Shown: piece after piece, positions 24,488 through 37,695 of the stretch
Layout: each line of letters opens with the position of its first letter
Numbering within the stretch: position 1 is the stretch's first letter
DNA from: Cyprinodon diabolis
Lineage: Eukaryota; Chordata; Actinopteri; Cyprinodontiformes; Cyprinodontidae
Reading direction: 5' to 3'
DNA: 64,000 bases
Assembly: GCA_030533445.1 (NCBI GenBank)
Contig: JARPUW010000520.1
Location: 150,001 to 214,000, forward strand
Made by a program: the position numbers and the translations under genes
The notes under the pieces: model-generated
Told to the model about the DNA's origin: nothing
The model's input: the letters and a program-made list of their open reading frames with translations, nothing else
Database searches by the model: none

Positions 24488-24776
24488 ATAATAATAATAA
24501 TAATACGCGGAATAAATATGTGCAATAGTAGTAGGTGGGCCATGCCTTCGGCATGTGGCCCCCCAATAATAATAATACGCGGAATAAATATGTGCAATAG
24601 TAGTAGGTGGGCCATGCCTTCGGCATGTGGCCCCCCAATAATAATACGCGGAATAAATATGTGCAATAGTAGTAGGTGGGCCATGCCTTCGGCATGTGGC
24701 CCCCCAATAATAATACGCGGAATAAATATGTGCAATAGTAGTAGGTGGGCCATGCCTTCGGCATGTGGCCCCCCAA
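24488..24776. repeat. TAA-linked hairpin module, four tandem copies (end of U7)
   Basis: ACGCGG, the constant start of the module body, occurs at 24505, 24577, 24646 and 24715, giving periods of 72, 69 and 69 bp. The 3-bp differences are in the number of AAT repeats joining the copies. The copies look identical apart from this, so the local amplification is recent. The last copy abuts CTAG of U8. Confidence 0.93.
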
Positions 24777-27700
24777 CTAGAAAATTTCTAAAGAAATTTT
24801 GAGGGGGGCCACCTACTGCCCGTCTGGGGAACCGGGCCAATACGGCCCTGGCAAGTGACGTCGGGGCTCCCCAGACCAACTGCTTACGCCTTTGAGGGCT
24901 GCTGAGGGAAGGAAAGAGGGCAAGTTCATGGGCAAAGAGAGCTGTGTGCCACTTGTGCTGAAATCTGGGAAATAGACGTGCACAGCGTATGATGCACAAG
25001 GGTAATATGGGTTGTCCATATTGAAACACAGTGGGTAAAGCCCAGTTGGCGGGCTTCGCCCGCCTGCTAGGAGCCATCTCAGTGAAGAAAAAAATCACCA
25101 ATGGCGGGCTCTGCCCGCCTTCTAAGAGCCATTGCAGTGATGAAATCACCAATGGCGGGCTCCGCCCGCCTGCTAAGAGCCATTGCAGTGATGTAATCAC
25201 CTTTGGCGGGCTCCGCCCGCCTGTTACCATTGGCGGGCTCCGCCCGCCTTCTAAGAGCCATTGCAGTGATGAAATCACCAATGGCAATGAGCAATATGCC
25301 AGAATGTATGAGTGTGTATAAGGAAGAGGCTTTTATTCTGTAGAGTCCTTGTAGTCTTATTTTGAAAGTCTATCATGAATGTGCATCAAAAGATGGGTCA
25401 CGCCCAGCAGTGATATAGAATCCATTTCCAAATGTTAAATCACTGGTTTTCCATGTTATTAGGTGAATAGTTGCTGTATTACAGAGTAAATGGGAGACTT
25501 TTATTGTGAAATTTGCTCTGGGTGTGTTTTGAAAAGGTCACTAGAGTCTAATAAAAACAACCTGGAAGAGTTTGGGTCATAATGTTGAGCCATTTGCATC
25601 AATTAATGCATTAGTATAATCTAGAGGCTTTTATTTTGTAGGGTCCCTGGAGTCTTATTTTGAAAGTCCAACAGAGTTGTGTTTATAGAAAATGTTCAGA
25701 CCCGTCAATGATAGTTGATTACTTTCCAATCGTTAAATCACTCTTTTTCCATGTTATTAGGGCAGTAGATGAAGCGGAAATGGGAGGCTTTTATTTTGAA
25801 ATTTGCTATAGGGTGTGTTTTAAACAGTCTCCTAGAGTCTATTCTCTAAAACGGGGTTGAGTTTGGGTCATAATGTTGAGCCATATAGGGCAATAAATAT
25901 ATGTAAAAAAATATAGAGGCTTTTATTTTGTAGGGTCCCTGGAGTCTTATTTTGAAAGTCTATCAGTGCTGAGTGGCAAGGGAAGTGTCATGGACAGCAG
26001 TCATATAGTATCCATTTCCCAATGTTAAATCAGTCCTTTCACCCTCCATTAGATTAATATGTGCTGTTTAAAACAGCAGAGGTAAAATCTGTTTGAAGCT
26101 TGGTAACCTTGACAACGCTTAACGAGCCTCTCACTGACACAGACAACAGCTGCACTCACTATTGGTTTCTTCTTCCCAGGCTTTTTTGTATGGGAAGAAC
26201 GGCACCGAACAAACGACTACTGATCAAAAACCGTATGAGTTATTCAAAAAACATTTTCACCATGAGCATCAGCAATCCTTCGACTCCAACTATACCAACT
26301 TTGGTGTATGTGTGTCATTCAGAAAAATATTTATGACGAGTTGAAAACACATAGTCTGATTCGTTTCTCTCCCATCTTCAGCTCAAAAAGAATAGAGAAA
26401 GGCTGAAACTCTCATCGACTTTAGGTTGGTCTGGAGGGTTTTTAAGGAAAAGTATTAATCCTACCGTAATTCCGAAGACATTGTGTGAGTCCAGAGGTTT
26501 CAGTCTACAAACTGACCAAAAATGGTGACTGTAGCTCCAAATATGTGGCCGTGAGGGCGAGAATAAGATGTTTGATCTGAAAAAAATGGCCGCCTCACAC
26601 TAAGATTTCAGCAGCTGCACTCTAGCAGGCTGCTGCAGAAGCTAACTGTCAGCTAGCTTCCAGGTGCTTACCCTCCGAACAAACGACTGCTGAGCAAAAA
26701 CCGTAAAAGATATCTGAAAAATTCTTTCAGTGAAAGCAACATCTATCCTTTGTCTCAGACTGGGGTAACCTTCATGTCTGTAGGTCTTTCACAACCCAAA
26801 ACGAAGCACAAACAAAATGGTTGGCCCACCTGCTCCTCCCTTTCTTTTAACTGCAGGACCTCACTCTCACTCACCTTTTAGCTGCTAAAGCACCCCTCCG
26901 AACAAACGACTGCTGAGTAAAAACCGTAAAAGGTATCTGAAAAATTCTTTTTATCTAAGCGACAGCTATATCTTGTCTTCAATTGGAGTAACTTTCATGG
27001 CTGTAGATCATCTACAAACTGAATGGGAAGAGAAAGAAAAAGAAAAAACGTTTCATCACACCTAAGCTTCTAATTGAGCTAGCTGCAGCAGGTCACTGTC
27101 ACTCAGCTTTCAGGTGCTTAAAATGTCCTCCGAACAAACGACTGCTGAGCAAAAACCGTATGAGTTATTCAAAAAATTTTTTCACCGTGAGCGTCAGTCA
27201 TCCTTCGACTCCAACTATGCCAACTTTGGTGTATGTGTGTCATTCAGAAAAATATTTATGACGAGTTTAAAACACATAGTCTGATTCGTTTTTCTCCCCT
27301 CTTCTGCTCCAAAACCAATGAAAAACGGCTCTGATTTTCATCGACTTTAGGTCGGTCTGGAGGGTTTTTAAGGAAAAGTATTAATCCTACCGTAATTCCG
27401 AAGATATTGTGTGGGTCCAGAGATTTCAGTCTACAAACTGACCAAAAATGGTGACTCTAGCTATAAATATGTGGCCGTGAGGGCGAGTTTAAAATGTTTT
27501 TTTGTGTTTAAAAAACGCCTGCCTCACACTCTAGCTTTTCAGTTGCTCCACTCTAGCAGGCTGGATTTTGCTAAAACTTTGTGGCGCTTGAGGTCTGATT
27601 ATACAAAAACCGTAGCAGTTATCAACATACCGTCTTCAGTTTTAAATAGACGAAGGATTTATCTACAAACTGAGCTTCAAACTGTTTTTCTAGGTGAATG

Positions 27701-27948
27701 TATGCCGACACAGTGAAGTGCTGTTTTTTATGCTTTTTTTTTCCTCTCCCCATTCATTTCCTATGGGATTTTTTTGCGACGTTTTCGCTAATAATTCGCA
27801 AACCTTCGGACTAATGAGAAAGTTTTATACAAGCACACATCACCCCATTGGTCCCGACGCGTGTGCCAACTTTGGGCCCGATCCGCCAAACCGTGCGGGA
27901 CTAGTTACGCGCCGAAGTTTTGGGTATACGGGAGAATTATAATAATAA
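24777..27948. repeat. Macrosatellite unit U8 (3172 bp)
   Basis: Type A unit with five palindromes, CTCTGGGTGTG in c1, one extra A in the GTAAAAAAATATAG run near 25905, and TGTAGATCATC near 27003. The end junction is TAATAATAA-CTAG without a module. Confidence 0.92.
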
Positions 27949-30900
27949 CTAGAAAATTTCTAAAGAAATTTTGAGGGGGGCCACCTACTGCCCGTCTGGG
28001 GAACCGGGCCAATACGGCCCTGGCAAGTGACGTCGGGGCTCCCCAGACCAACTGCTTACGCCTTTGAGGGCTGCTGAGGGAAGGAAAGAGGGCAAGTTCA
28101 TGGGCAAAGAGAGCTGTGTGCCACTTGTGCTGAAATCTGGGAAATAGACGTGCACAGCGTATGATGCACAAGGGTAATATGGGTTGTCCATATTGAAACA
28201 CAGTGGGTAAAGCCCAGTTGGCGGGCTTCGCCCGCCTGCTAGGAGCCATCTCAGTGAAGAAAAAAATCACCAATGGCGGGCTCTGCCCGCCTTCTAAGAG
28301 CCATTGCAGTGATGAAATCACCAATGGCGGGCTCCGCCCGCCTGCTAAGAGCCATTGCAGTGATGTAATCACCTTTGGCGGGCTCCGCCCGCCTGTTACC
28401 ATTGGCGGGCTCCGCCCGCCTTCTAAGAGCCATTGCAGTGATGAAATCACCAATGGCAATGAGCAATATGCCAGAATGTATGAGTGTGTATAAGGAAGAG
28501 GCTTTTATTCTGTAGAGTCCTTGTAGTCTTATTTTGAAAGTCTATCATGAATGTGCATCAAAAGATGGGTCACGCCCAGCAGTGATATAGAATCCATTTC
28601 CAAATGTTAAATCACTGGTTTTCCATGTTATTAGGTGAATAGTTGCTGTATTACAGAGTAAATGGGAGACTTTTATTGTGAAATTTGCTCTGGGGTGTGT
28701 TTTGAAAAGGTCACTAGAGTCTAATAAAAACAACCTGGAAGAGTTTGGGTCATAATGTTGAGCCATTTGCATCAATTAATGCATTAGTATAATCTAGAGG
28801 CTTTTATTTTGTAGGGTCGCTGGAGTCTTATTTTGAAAGTCCAACAGAGTTGTGTTTATGGAAAATGTTCAGACCCGTCAATGATAGTTGATTACTTTCC
28901 AATTGTTAAATCACTCTTTTTCCATGTTATTAGGGCAGTAGATGAAGCGGAAATGGGAGGCTTTTATTTTGAAATTTGCTATAGGGTGTGTTTTAAACAG
29001 TCTCCTAGAGTCTATTCTCTAAAACGGGGTTGAGTTTGGGTCATAATGTTGAGCCATATAGGGCAATAAATATATGTAAAAAATATAGAGGCTTTTATTT
29101 TGTAGGGTCCCTGGAGTCTTATTTTGAAAGTCTATCAGTGCTGAGTGGCAAGGGAAGTGTCATGGACAGCAGTCATATAGTATCCATTTCCCAATGTTAA
29201 ATCAGTCCTTTCACCCTCCATTAGATTAATATGTGCTGTTTAAAACAGCAGAGGTAAAATCTGTTTGAAGCTTGGTAACCTTGACAACGCTTAACGAGCC
29301 TCTCACTGACACAGACAACAGCTGCACTCACTATTGGTTTCTTCTTCCCAGGCTTTTTTGTATGGGAAGAACGGCACCGAACAAACGACTACTGATCAAA
29401 AACCGTATGAGTTATTCAAAAAACATTTTCACCATGAGCATCAGCAATCCTTCGACTCCAACTATACCAACTTTGGTGTATGTGTGTCATTCAGAAAAAT
29501 ATTTATGACGAGTTGAAAACACATAGTCTGATTCGTTTCTCTCCCATCTTCAGCTCAAAAAGAATAGAGAAAGGCTGAAACTCTCATCGACTTTAGGTTG
29601 GTCTGGAGGGTTTTTAAGGAAAAGTATTAATCCTACCGTAATTCTGAAGACATTGTGTGAGTCCAGAGGTTTCAGTCTACAAACTGACCAAAAATGGTGA
29701 CTGTAGCTCCAAATATGTGGCCGTGAGGGCGAGAATAAGATGTTTGATCTGAAAAAAATGGCCGCCTCACACTAAGATTTCAGCAGCTGCACTCTAGCAG
29801 GCTGCTGCAGAAGCTAACTGTCAGCTAGCTTCCAGGTGCTTACCCTCCGAACAAACGACTGCTGAGCAAAAACCGTAAAAGATATCTGAAAAATTCTTTC
29901 AGTGAAAGCAACATCTATCCTTTGTCTCAGACTGGGGTAACCTTCATGTCTGTAGGTCTTTCACAACCCAAAACGAAGCACAAACAAAATGGTTGGCCCA
30001 CCTGCTCCTCCCTTTCTTTTAACTGCAGGACCTCACTCTCACTCACCTTTTAGCTGCTAAAGCACCCCTCCGAACAAACGACTGCTGAGTAAAAACCGTA
30101 AAAGGTATCTGAAAAATTCTTTTTATCTAAGCGACAGCTATATCTTGTCTTCGATTGGAGTAACTTTCATGGCTGTAGGTCATCTACAAACTGAATGGGA
30201 AGAGAAAGAAAAAGAAAAAACGTTTCATCACACCTAAGCTTCTAATTGAGCTAGCTGCAGCAGGTCACTGTCACTCAGCTTTCAGGTGCTTAAAATGTCC
30301 TCCGAACAAACGACTGCTGAGCAAAAACCGTATGAGTTATTCAAAAAAATTTTTCACCGTGAGCGTCAGTCATCCTTCGACTCCAACTATGCCAACTTTG
30401 GTGTATGTGTGTCATTCAGAAAAATATTTATGACGAGTTTAAAACACATAGTCTGATTCGTTTTTCTCCCCTCTTCTGCTCCAAAACCAATGAAAAACGG
30501 CTCTGATTTTCATCGACTTTAGGTCGGTCTGGAGGGTTTTTAAGGAAAAGTATTAATCCTACCGTAATTCCGAAGATATTGTGTGGGTCCAGAGATTTCA
30601 GTCTACAAACTGACCAAAAATGGTGACTCTAGCTATAAATATGTGGCCGTGAGGGCGAGTTTAAAATGTTTTTTTGTGTTTAAAAAACGCCTGCCTCACA
30701 CTCTAGCTTTTCAGTTGCTCCACTCTAGCAGGCTGGATTTTGCTAAAACTTTGTGGTGCTTGAGGTCTGATTATACAAAAACCGTAGCAGTTATCAACAT
30801 ACCGTCTTCAGTTTTAAATAGACGAAGGATTTATCTACAAACTGAGCTTCAAACTGTTTTTCTAGGTGAATGTATGCCGACACAGTGAAGTGCTGTTTTT

Positions 30901-31189
30901 TATGCTTTTTTTTTCCTCTCCCCATTCATTTCCTATGGGATTTTTTTGCGACGTTTTCACTAATAATTCGCAAACCTTCGGACTAATGAGAAAGTTTTAT
31001 ACAAGCACACATCACCCCATTGGTCCCGACGCGTGTGCCAACTTTGGGCCCGATCCGCCAAACCGTGCGGGACTAGTTACGCGCCGAAGTTTTGGGTATA
31101 CGGGAGAATTATAATAATAATAATAATACGCGGAATAAATATGTGCAATAGTAGTAGGTGGGCCATGCCTTCGGCATGTGGCCCCCCAA
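27949..31189. repeat. Macrosatellite unit U9 (3241 bp)
   Basis: Type A unit with five palindromes. Private changes include TTTATGGAAAATG near 28857, AATTCTGAAG near 29641, TTTGTGGTGC near 30753 and TTTTCACTAAT near 30954 (loss of a CpG). It ends with one hairpin module. Confidence 0.92.
31111..31189. repeat. TAA-linked hairpin module, single copy (end of U9)
   Basis: Same layout and length as the copy ending U3: (TAA)n, then ACGCGG at 31128, the CATGCC-TTC-GGCATG hairpin, and GGCCCCCCAA before CTAG. Confidence 0.9.
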
Positions 31190-34100
31190 CTAGAAAATTT
31201 CTAAAGAAATTTTGAGGGGGGCCACCTACTGCCCGTCTGGGGAACCGGGCCAATACGGCCCTGGCAAGTGATGTCGGGGCTCCCCAGACCAACTGCTTAT
31301 GCCTTTGAGGGCTGCTGAGGGAAGGAAAGAGGGCTAGGTCATGGGCAAAGAGAGCTGTGTGCCACCTGTGCTGAAATCTGGGTAATAGACGTGCACAGCG
31401 TATGATGCACAAGGGTAATATGGGTTGTCCATATTGAACCGCAGTGGGTAAAGCTCAGTTGGTGGGCTCCGCCCGCCTGCTAGGAGCCCTTGCAGCGATG
31501 AAAAAAATCCCCAATGGCGGGCATTGCCCGCCTGCTAAGAGCCATTGCAGTGATGAAATCACCAATGGCGGGCTCCGCCCGCCTGCTAGGAGCCATTGCA
31601 GTGATGAAAAAAATCACCATTGGCGGGCTCCGCCCGCCTCCTAACAGCCATTGCAGTGATGAAATCACCAATGGCGGGCTCCGCCCGCCTTCTAAGAGCC
31701 ATTGCAGTGATGAAATTACAAATGGCTATAAGCAATATGCCAGAATGTATGAGTGTGTATAAGGAAGAGGCTTTTATTTTGTAGAGTCCCTGTAGTCTTA
31801 TTTTGAAAGTCTATCATGGAAGTGCATCTATAGATGGGTCATGCCCAGCAGTGATATAGAATCCATTTCCAAATGTTAAATCACTGGTTTTCCATGTTAT
31901 TAGGTGAATAGTTCCTGTATTACAGAGTAAATGGGGGACTTTTATTGTGAAATTTGCTCTGGGGTGTGTTTTGAAAAGGTCACTAGAGTCTAATAAAAAC
32001 AACCTGGAAGAGTTTGGGTCATAATGTTGAGCCATTTGCATCAATTAATGCATTAGTATAATCTAGAGGCTTTTATTTTGTAGGGTCCCTGGAGTCTTAT
32101 TTTGAAAGTCCAACAGAGTTGTGTTTAGAGAAAATGTTCAGACCCATCAATGATAGTTGATGACTTTCCAATCGTTAAATCACTCTTTTTCCATTTTATT
32201 AGGGCAGTAGATGAAGCGGAAATGGGAGGCTTTTATTTTGAAATTTGCCATAGGGTGTGTTTTAAACAGTCTCCTAGAGTCTATTCTCTAAAATGGGGTT
32301 GAGTTTGGGTCATAATGTTGAGCCATATAGGGCAATAAATATATGTAAAAAATATAGAGGCTTTTATTTTGAAGGGTCCCTGGAGTCTTATTTTGAAAGT
32401 CTATCAGTGCTGAGTGGCAAGGGAAGTGTCATGGACGGCAGTCATATAGTATCCATTTCCCAATGTTAAATCAGTGCTTTCACCCTCCATTAGATTAATA
32501 TGTGCTGTTTAAAACAGCAGAGGTAAAATCTGTTTGAAGCTTGGTAACCTTGACAACGCTTAACGAGCCTCTCACTGACACAGACAACAGCTGCACTCAC
32601 TATTGGTTTCTTCTTCCCAGGCTTTTTTGTATGGGAAGAACGGCACCGAACAAACGACTACTGATCAAAAACCGTATGAGTTATTCAAAAAACATTTTCA
32701 CCATGAGCATCAGCAATCCTTCGACTCCAACTATACCAACTTTGGTGTATGTGTGTCATTCAGAAAAATATTTATGACGAGTTGAAAACACATAGTCTGA
32801 TTCGTTTTTCTCCCATCTTCAGCTCAAAAAGAATGGAGAAAGGCTGAAACTCTCATCCACTTTAGGTTGGTCTGGAGGGTTTTTAAGGCAAAGTATTAAT
32901 CCTACCGTAATTCCGAAGACATTGTGTGAGTCCAGAGGTTTCAGTCTACAAACTGACCAAAAATGGTGACTGTAGCTCCAAATATGTGGCCGTGAGGGCG
33001 AGAATAAGATGTTTGATCTTAAAAAATGGCCGCCTCACACTAAGATTTCAGCAGCTGCACTCTAGCAGGCTGCTGCAGAAGCTAACTGTCAGCTAGCTTC
33101 CAGGTGCTTACCCTCCGAACAAACGACTGCTGAGCAAAAACCGTAAAAGATATCTGAAAAATTCTTTCAGTGAAAGCAACATCTATCCTTTGTCTCAGAC
33201 TGGGGTAACCTTCATGTCTGTAGGTCTTTCACAACCCAAAACGAAGCACAAACAAAATGGTTGGCCCACCTGCTCCTCCCTTTGTTTGAACTGCAGGACC
33301 TCACTCTCACTCACCTTTTAGCTGCTAAAGCACCCCTCCGAACAAACGACTGCTGAGTAAAAACCGTAAAAGGTATCTGAAAAATTCTTTTTATCTAAGC
33401 GACAGCTATATCTTGTCTTCAATTGGAGTAACTTTCATGGCTGTAGGTCATCTACAAACTGAATGGGAAGAGAAAGAAAAAGAAAAAACGTTTCATCACA
33501 CCTAAGCTTCTAATTGAGCTAGCTGCAGCAGGTCACTGTCACTCAGCTTTCAGGTGCTTAAAATGTCCTCCGAACAAACGACTGCTGAGCAAAAACCGTA
33601 TGAGTTATTCAAAAAATTTTTTCACCGTGAGCGTCAGTCATCCTTCGACTCCAACTATGCCAACTTTGGTGTATGTGTGTCATTCAGAAAAATATTTATG
33701 ACGAGTTTAAAACACATAGTCGGATTCGTTTTTCTCCCCTCTTCTGCTCCAAAACCAATGAAAAACGGCTCTGATTTTCATCGACTTTAGGTCGGTCTGG
33801 AGGGTTTTTAAGGAAAAGTATTAATCCTACCGTAATTCCGAAGATATTGTGTGGGTCCAGAGATTTCAGTCTACAAACTGACCAAAAATGGTGACTCTAG
33901 CTATAAATATGTGGCCGTGAGGGCGAGTTTAAAATGTTTTTTTGTGTTTAAAAAACGCCTGCCTCACACTCTAGCTTTTCAGTTGCTCCACTCTAGCAGG
34001 CTGGATTTTGCTAAAACTTTGTGGCGCTTGAGGTCTGATTATACAAAAACCGTAGCAGTTATCAACATACCGTCTTCAGTTTTAAATAGACGAAGGATTT

Positions 34101-34457
34101 ATCTACAAACTGAGCTTCAAACTGTTTTTCTAGGTGAATGTATGCCGACACAGTGAAGTGCTGTTTTTTATGCTTTTTTTTTCCTCTCCCCATTCATTTC
34201 CTATGGGATTTTTTTGCGACGTTTTCGCTAATAATTCGCAAACCTTCGGACTAATGAGAAAGTTTTATACAAGCACACATCACCCCATTGGTCCCGACGC
34301 GTGTGCCAACTTTGGGCCCGATCCGCCAAACCGTGCGGGACTAGTTACGCGCCGAAGTTTTGGGTATACGGGAGAATTATAATAATAATAATACGCGGAA
34401 TAAATATGTGCAATAGTAGTAGGTGGGCCATGCCTTCGGCATGTGGCCCCCCAATAA
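31190..34457. repeat. Macrosatellite unit U10 (3268 bp), mosaic of two unit families
   Basis: The left part (to about 32440) carries the type B markers and matches U6 at an offset of 12980 bp, including AAATGGGG, GAAGGGTCC and GGACGGCAG. From about 32563 it has the U1/U4/U13 markers AACGAGCC, CTCATCCAC and AAGGCAAAG. The changeover therefore lies between about 32440 and 32565. It also shares a c2 patch with U11 (see findings). It ends with one module. Confidence 0.9.
34379..34457. repeat. TAA-linked hairpin module, single copy (end of U10)
   Basis: ACGCGG begins at 34393. Unlike the U3 and U9 copies, it ends CCCCCC-AATAA-CTAG, so AAT-type sequence lies on both sides. This supports the idea that the plain TAATAA-CTAG junctions can arise by loss of the module between two AAT stretches. 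Confidence 0.9.
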
Positions 34458-37400
34458 CTAGAAAATTTCTAAAGAAATTTTGAGGGGGGCCACCTACTGC
34501 CCGTCTGGGGAACCGGGCCAATACGGCCCTGGCAAGTGACGTCGGGGCTCCCCAGACCAACTGCTTACGCCTTTGAGGGCTGCTGAGGGAAGGAAAGAGG
34601 GCAAGTTCATGGGCAAAGAGAGCTGTGTGCCACTTGTGCTGAAATCTGGGAAATAGACGTGCACAGCGTATCATGCACAAGCATAATATGGGTTGTCCAT
34701 ATTGAAACACAGTGGGTAAAGCCCAGTTGGCGGGCTTCGCCCGCCTGCTAGGAGCCATCTCAGTGAAGAAAAAAATCACCAATGGCGGGCTCTGCCCGCC
34801 TTCTAAGAGCCATTGCAGTGATGAAATCACCAATGGCGGGCTCCGCCCGCCTGCTAAGAGCCATTGCAGTGATGTAATCACCTTTGGCGGGCTCCGCCCG
34901 CCTGTTACCATTGGCGGGCTCCGCCCGCCTTCTAAGAGCCATTGCAGTGATGAAATCACCAATGGCAATGAGCAATATGCCGGAATGTATGAGTGTGTAT
35001 AAGGAAGAGGCTTTTATTCTGTAGAGTCCTTGTAGTCTTATTTTGAAAGTCTATCATGAATGTGCATCAAAAGATGGGTCACGCCCAGCAGTGATATAGA
35101 ATCCATTTCCAAATGTTAAATCACTGGTTTTCCATGTTATTAGGTGAATAGTTGCTGTATTACAGAGTAAATGGGAGACTTTTATTGTGAAATTTGCTCT
35201 GGGGTGTGTTTTGAAAAGGTCACTAGAGTCTAATAAAAACAACCTGGAAGAGTTTGGGTCATAATGTTGAGCCATTTGCATCAATTAATGCATTAGTATA
35301 ATCTAGAGGCTTTTATTTTGTAGGGTCCCTGGAGTCTTATTTTGAAAGTCCAACAGAGTTGTGTTTAGAGAAAATGTTCAGACCCATCAATGATAGTTGA
35401 TGACTTTCCAATCGTTAAATCACTCTTTTTCCATTTTATTAGGGCAGTAGATGAAGCGGAAATGGGAGGCTTTTATTTTGAAATTTGCCATAGGGTGTGT
35501 TTTAAACAGTCTCCTAGAGTCTATTCTCTAAAATGGGGTTGAGTTTGGGTCATAATGTTGAGCCATAAAGGGCAATAAATATATGTAAAAAATATAGAGG
35601 CTTTTATTTTGAAGGGTCCCTGGAGTCTTATTTTGAAAGTCTATCAGTGCTGAGTGGCAAGGGAAGTGTCATGGACGGCAGTCATATAGTATCCATTTCC
35701 CAATGTTAAATCAGTGCTTTCACCCTCCATTAGATTAATATGTGCTGTTTAAAACAGCAGAGGTAAAATCTGTTTGAAGCTTGGTAACCTTGACAACGCT
35801 TAATGAGCCTCTCACTGACACAGACAACAGCTGCACTCACTATTGGTTTCTTCTTCCCAGGCTTTTTTGTATGGGAAGAACGGCACCGAACAAACGACTG
35901 CTGAGCAAAAACCGTATGAGTTATTAAAAAAAAAAATTTCACCATGAGCATCAGCAATCCTTCGACTCCAACTATACCAACTTTGGTGTATGTGTGTCAT
36001 TCAGAACAATATTTATGACGACTTGAAAACACATAGTCTGATTCGTTTTTCTCCCATCTTCAGCTTAAAAAGAATGGAGAAAGGCTGAAACTCATCGACT
36101 TTAGGTTGGTCTGGAGGGTTTTTAAGGAAAAGTATTAATCCTACCGTAATTCCGAAGACATTGTGTGAGTCCAGAGGTTTCAGTCTACAAACTGACCAAA
36201 AATGGTGACTGTAGGTCCAAATATGTGGCCGTGAGGGCGAGAATAAGATGTTTGATCTTAAAAAAATGGCCGCCTCACACTAAGATTTCAGCAGCTGCAC
36301 TCTAGCAGGCTGCTGCAGAAGCTAACTGTCAGCTAGCTTCCAGGTGCTTACCCTCCGAACAAACGACTGCTGAGCAAAAACCGTAAAAGATATCTGAAAA
36401 ATTCTTTCAGTGAAAGCAACATCTATCCTTTGTCTCAGACTGGGGTAACCTTCATGTCTGTAGGTCTTTCACAACCCAAAACGAAGCACAAACAAAATGG
36501 TTGGCCCACCTGCTCCTCCCTTTGTTTGAACTGCAGGACCTCACTCTCACTCACCTTTTAGCTGCTAAAGCACCCCTCCGAACAAACGACTGCTGAGTAA
36601 AAACCGTAAAAGGTGTCTGAAAAATTCTTTTTATCTAAGCGACAGCTATATCTTGTCTTCAATTGGAGTAACTTTCATGGCTGTAGGTCATCTACAAACT
36701 GAATGGGAAGAGAAAGAAAAAGAAAAAACGTTTCATCACACCTAAGCTTCTAATTGAGCTAGCTGCAGCAGGTCACTGTCACTCAGCTTTCAGGTGCTTA
36801 AAATGTCCTCCGAACAAACGACTGCTGAGCAAAAACCGTATGAGTTATTCAAAAAATTTTTTCACCGTGAGCGTCAGTCATCCTTCGACTCCAACTATGC
36901 CAACTTTGGTGTATGTGTGTCATTCAGAAAAATATTTATGACAAGTTTAAAACACATAGTCGGATTCGTTTTTCTCCCCTCTTCTGCTCCAAAACCAATG
37001 AAAAACGGCTCTGATTTTCATCGACTTTAGGTCGGTCTGGAGGGTTTTTAAGGAAAAGTATTAATCCTACCGTAATTCCGAAGATATTGTGTGGGTCCAG
37101 AGATTTCAGTCTACAAACTGACCAAAAATGGTGACTCTAGCTATAAATATGTGGCCGTGAGGGCGAGTTTAAAATGTTTTTTTGTGTTTAAAAAACGCCT
37201 GCCTCACACTCTAGCTTTTCAGTTGCTCCACTCTAGCAGGCTGGATTTTGCTAAAACTTTGTGGCGCTTGAGGTCTGATTATACAAAAACCGTAGCAGTT
37301 ATCAACATACCGTCTTCAGTTTTAAATAGACGAAGGATTTATCTACAAACTGAGCTTCAAACTGTTTTTCTAGGTGAATGTATGGCGACACAGTGAAGTG

Positions 37401-37695
37401 CTGTTTTTTATGCTTTTTTTTTTCCTCTCCCCATTCATTTCCTATGGGATTTTTTTGCGACGTTTTCGCTAATAATTCGCAAACCTTCAGACTAATGAGA
37501 AAGTTTTATACAAGCACACATCACCCCATTGGTCCCGACGCGTGTGCCAACTTTGGGCCCGATCCGCCAAACCGTGCGGGACTAGTTACGCGCCGAAGTT
37601 TTGGGTATACGGGAGAATTATAATAATAATACGCGGAATAAATATGTGCAATAGTAGTAGGTGGGCCATGCCTTCGGCATGTGGCCCCCCAATAA
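34458..37695. repeat. Macrosatellite unit U11 (3238 bp)
   Basis: Type A leader with private changes GTATCATGCAC and AAGCATAATATGG near 34668-34690, five palindromes, GTGTTTAGAG in c2 (shared with U10), and AATGAGCC and GGTCCAAATATG in segment d (shared with U6). An A run near 35926 is longer than in other units. GTATGGCGAC near 37380 and CTTCAGACTAATG (CpG loss) lie close to its end. It ends with one module. Confidence 0.92.
37620..37695. repeat. TAA-linked hairpin module, single copy (end of U11)
   Basis: ACGCGG begins at 37631. The leading TAA run is one repeat shorter than in U10, and the copy ends CCCCCC-AATAA-CTAG as in U10. Confidence 0.9.

Larger units (their letters stand above)
21406..24776. 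repeat. Macrosatellite unit U7 (3371 bp), longest unit
   Basis: Type A leader. It has only three GC palindromes but four tandem hairpin modules at its end, which makes it the longest unit in the window. Private changes include CAGTGATGAGTGG near 22516 and a long A run near 22796. Segment e has TTTACCTCTTCCC before the CpG block and TTACGTGCC inside it, both shared with U16. Confidence 0.92.

Noticed and set aside
24454..25287. Long minus-strand frame (277 codons at U7/U8) through palindromes and modules
   Set aside because: Its length grows and shrinks with the number of hairpin modules and GC palindromes, whose periods are mostly multiples of three. The predicted protein is a low-complexity translation of these repeats.
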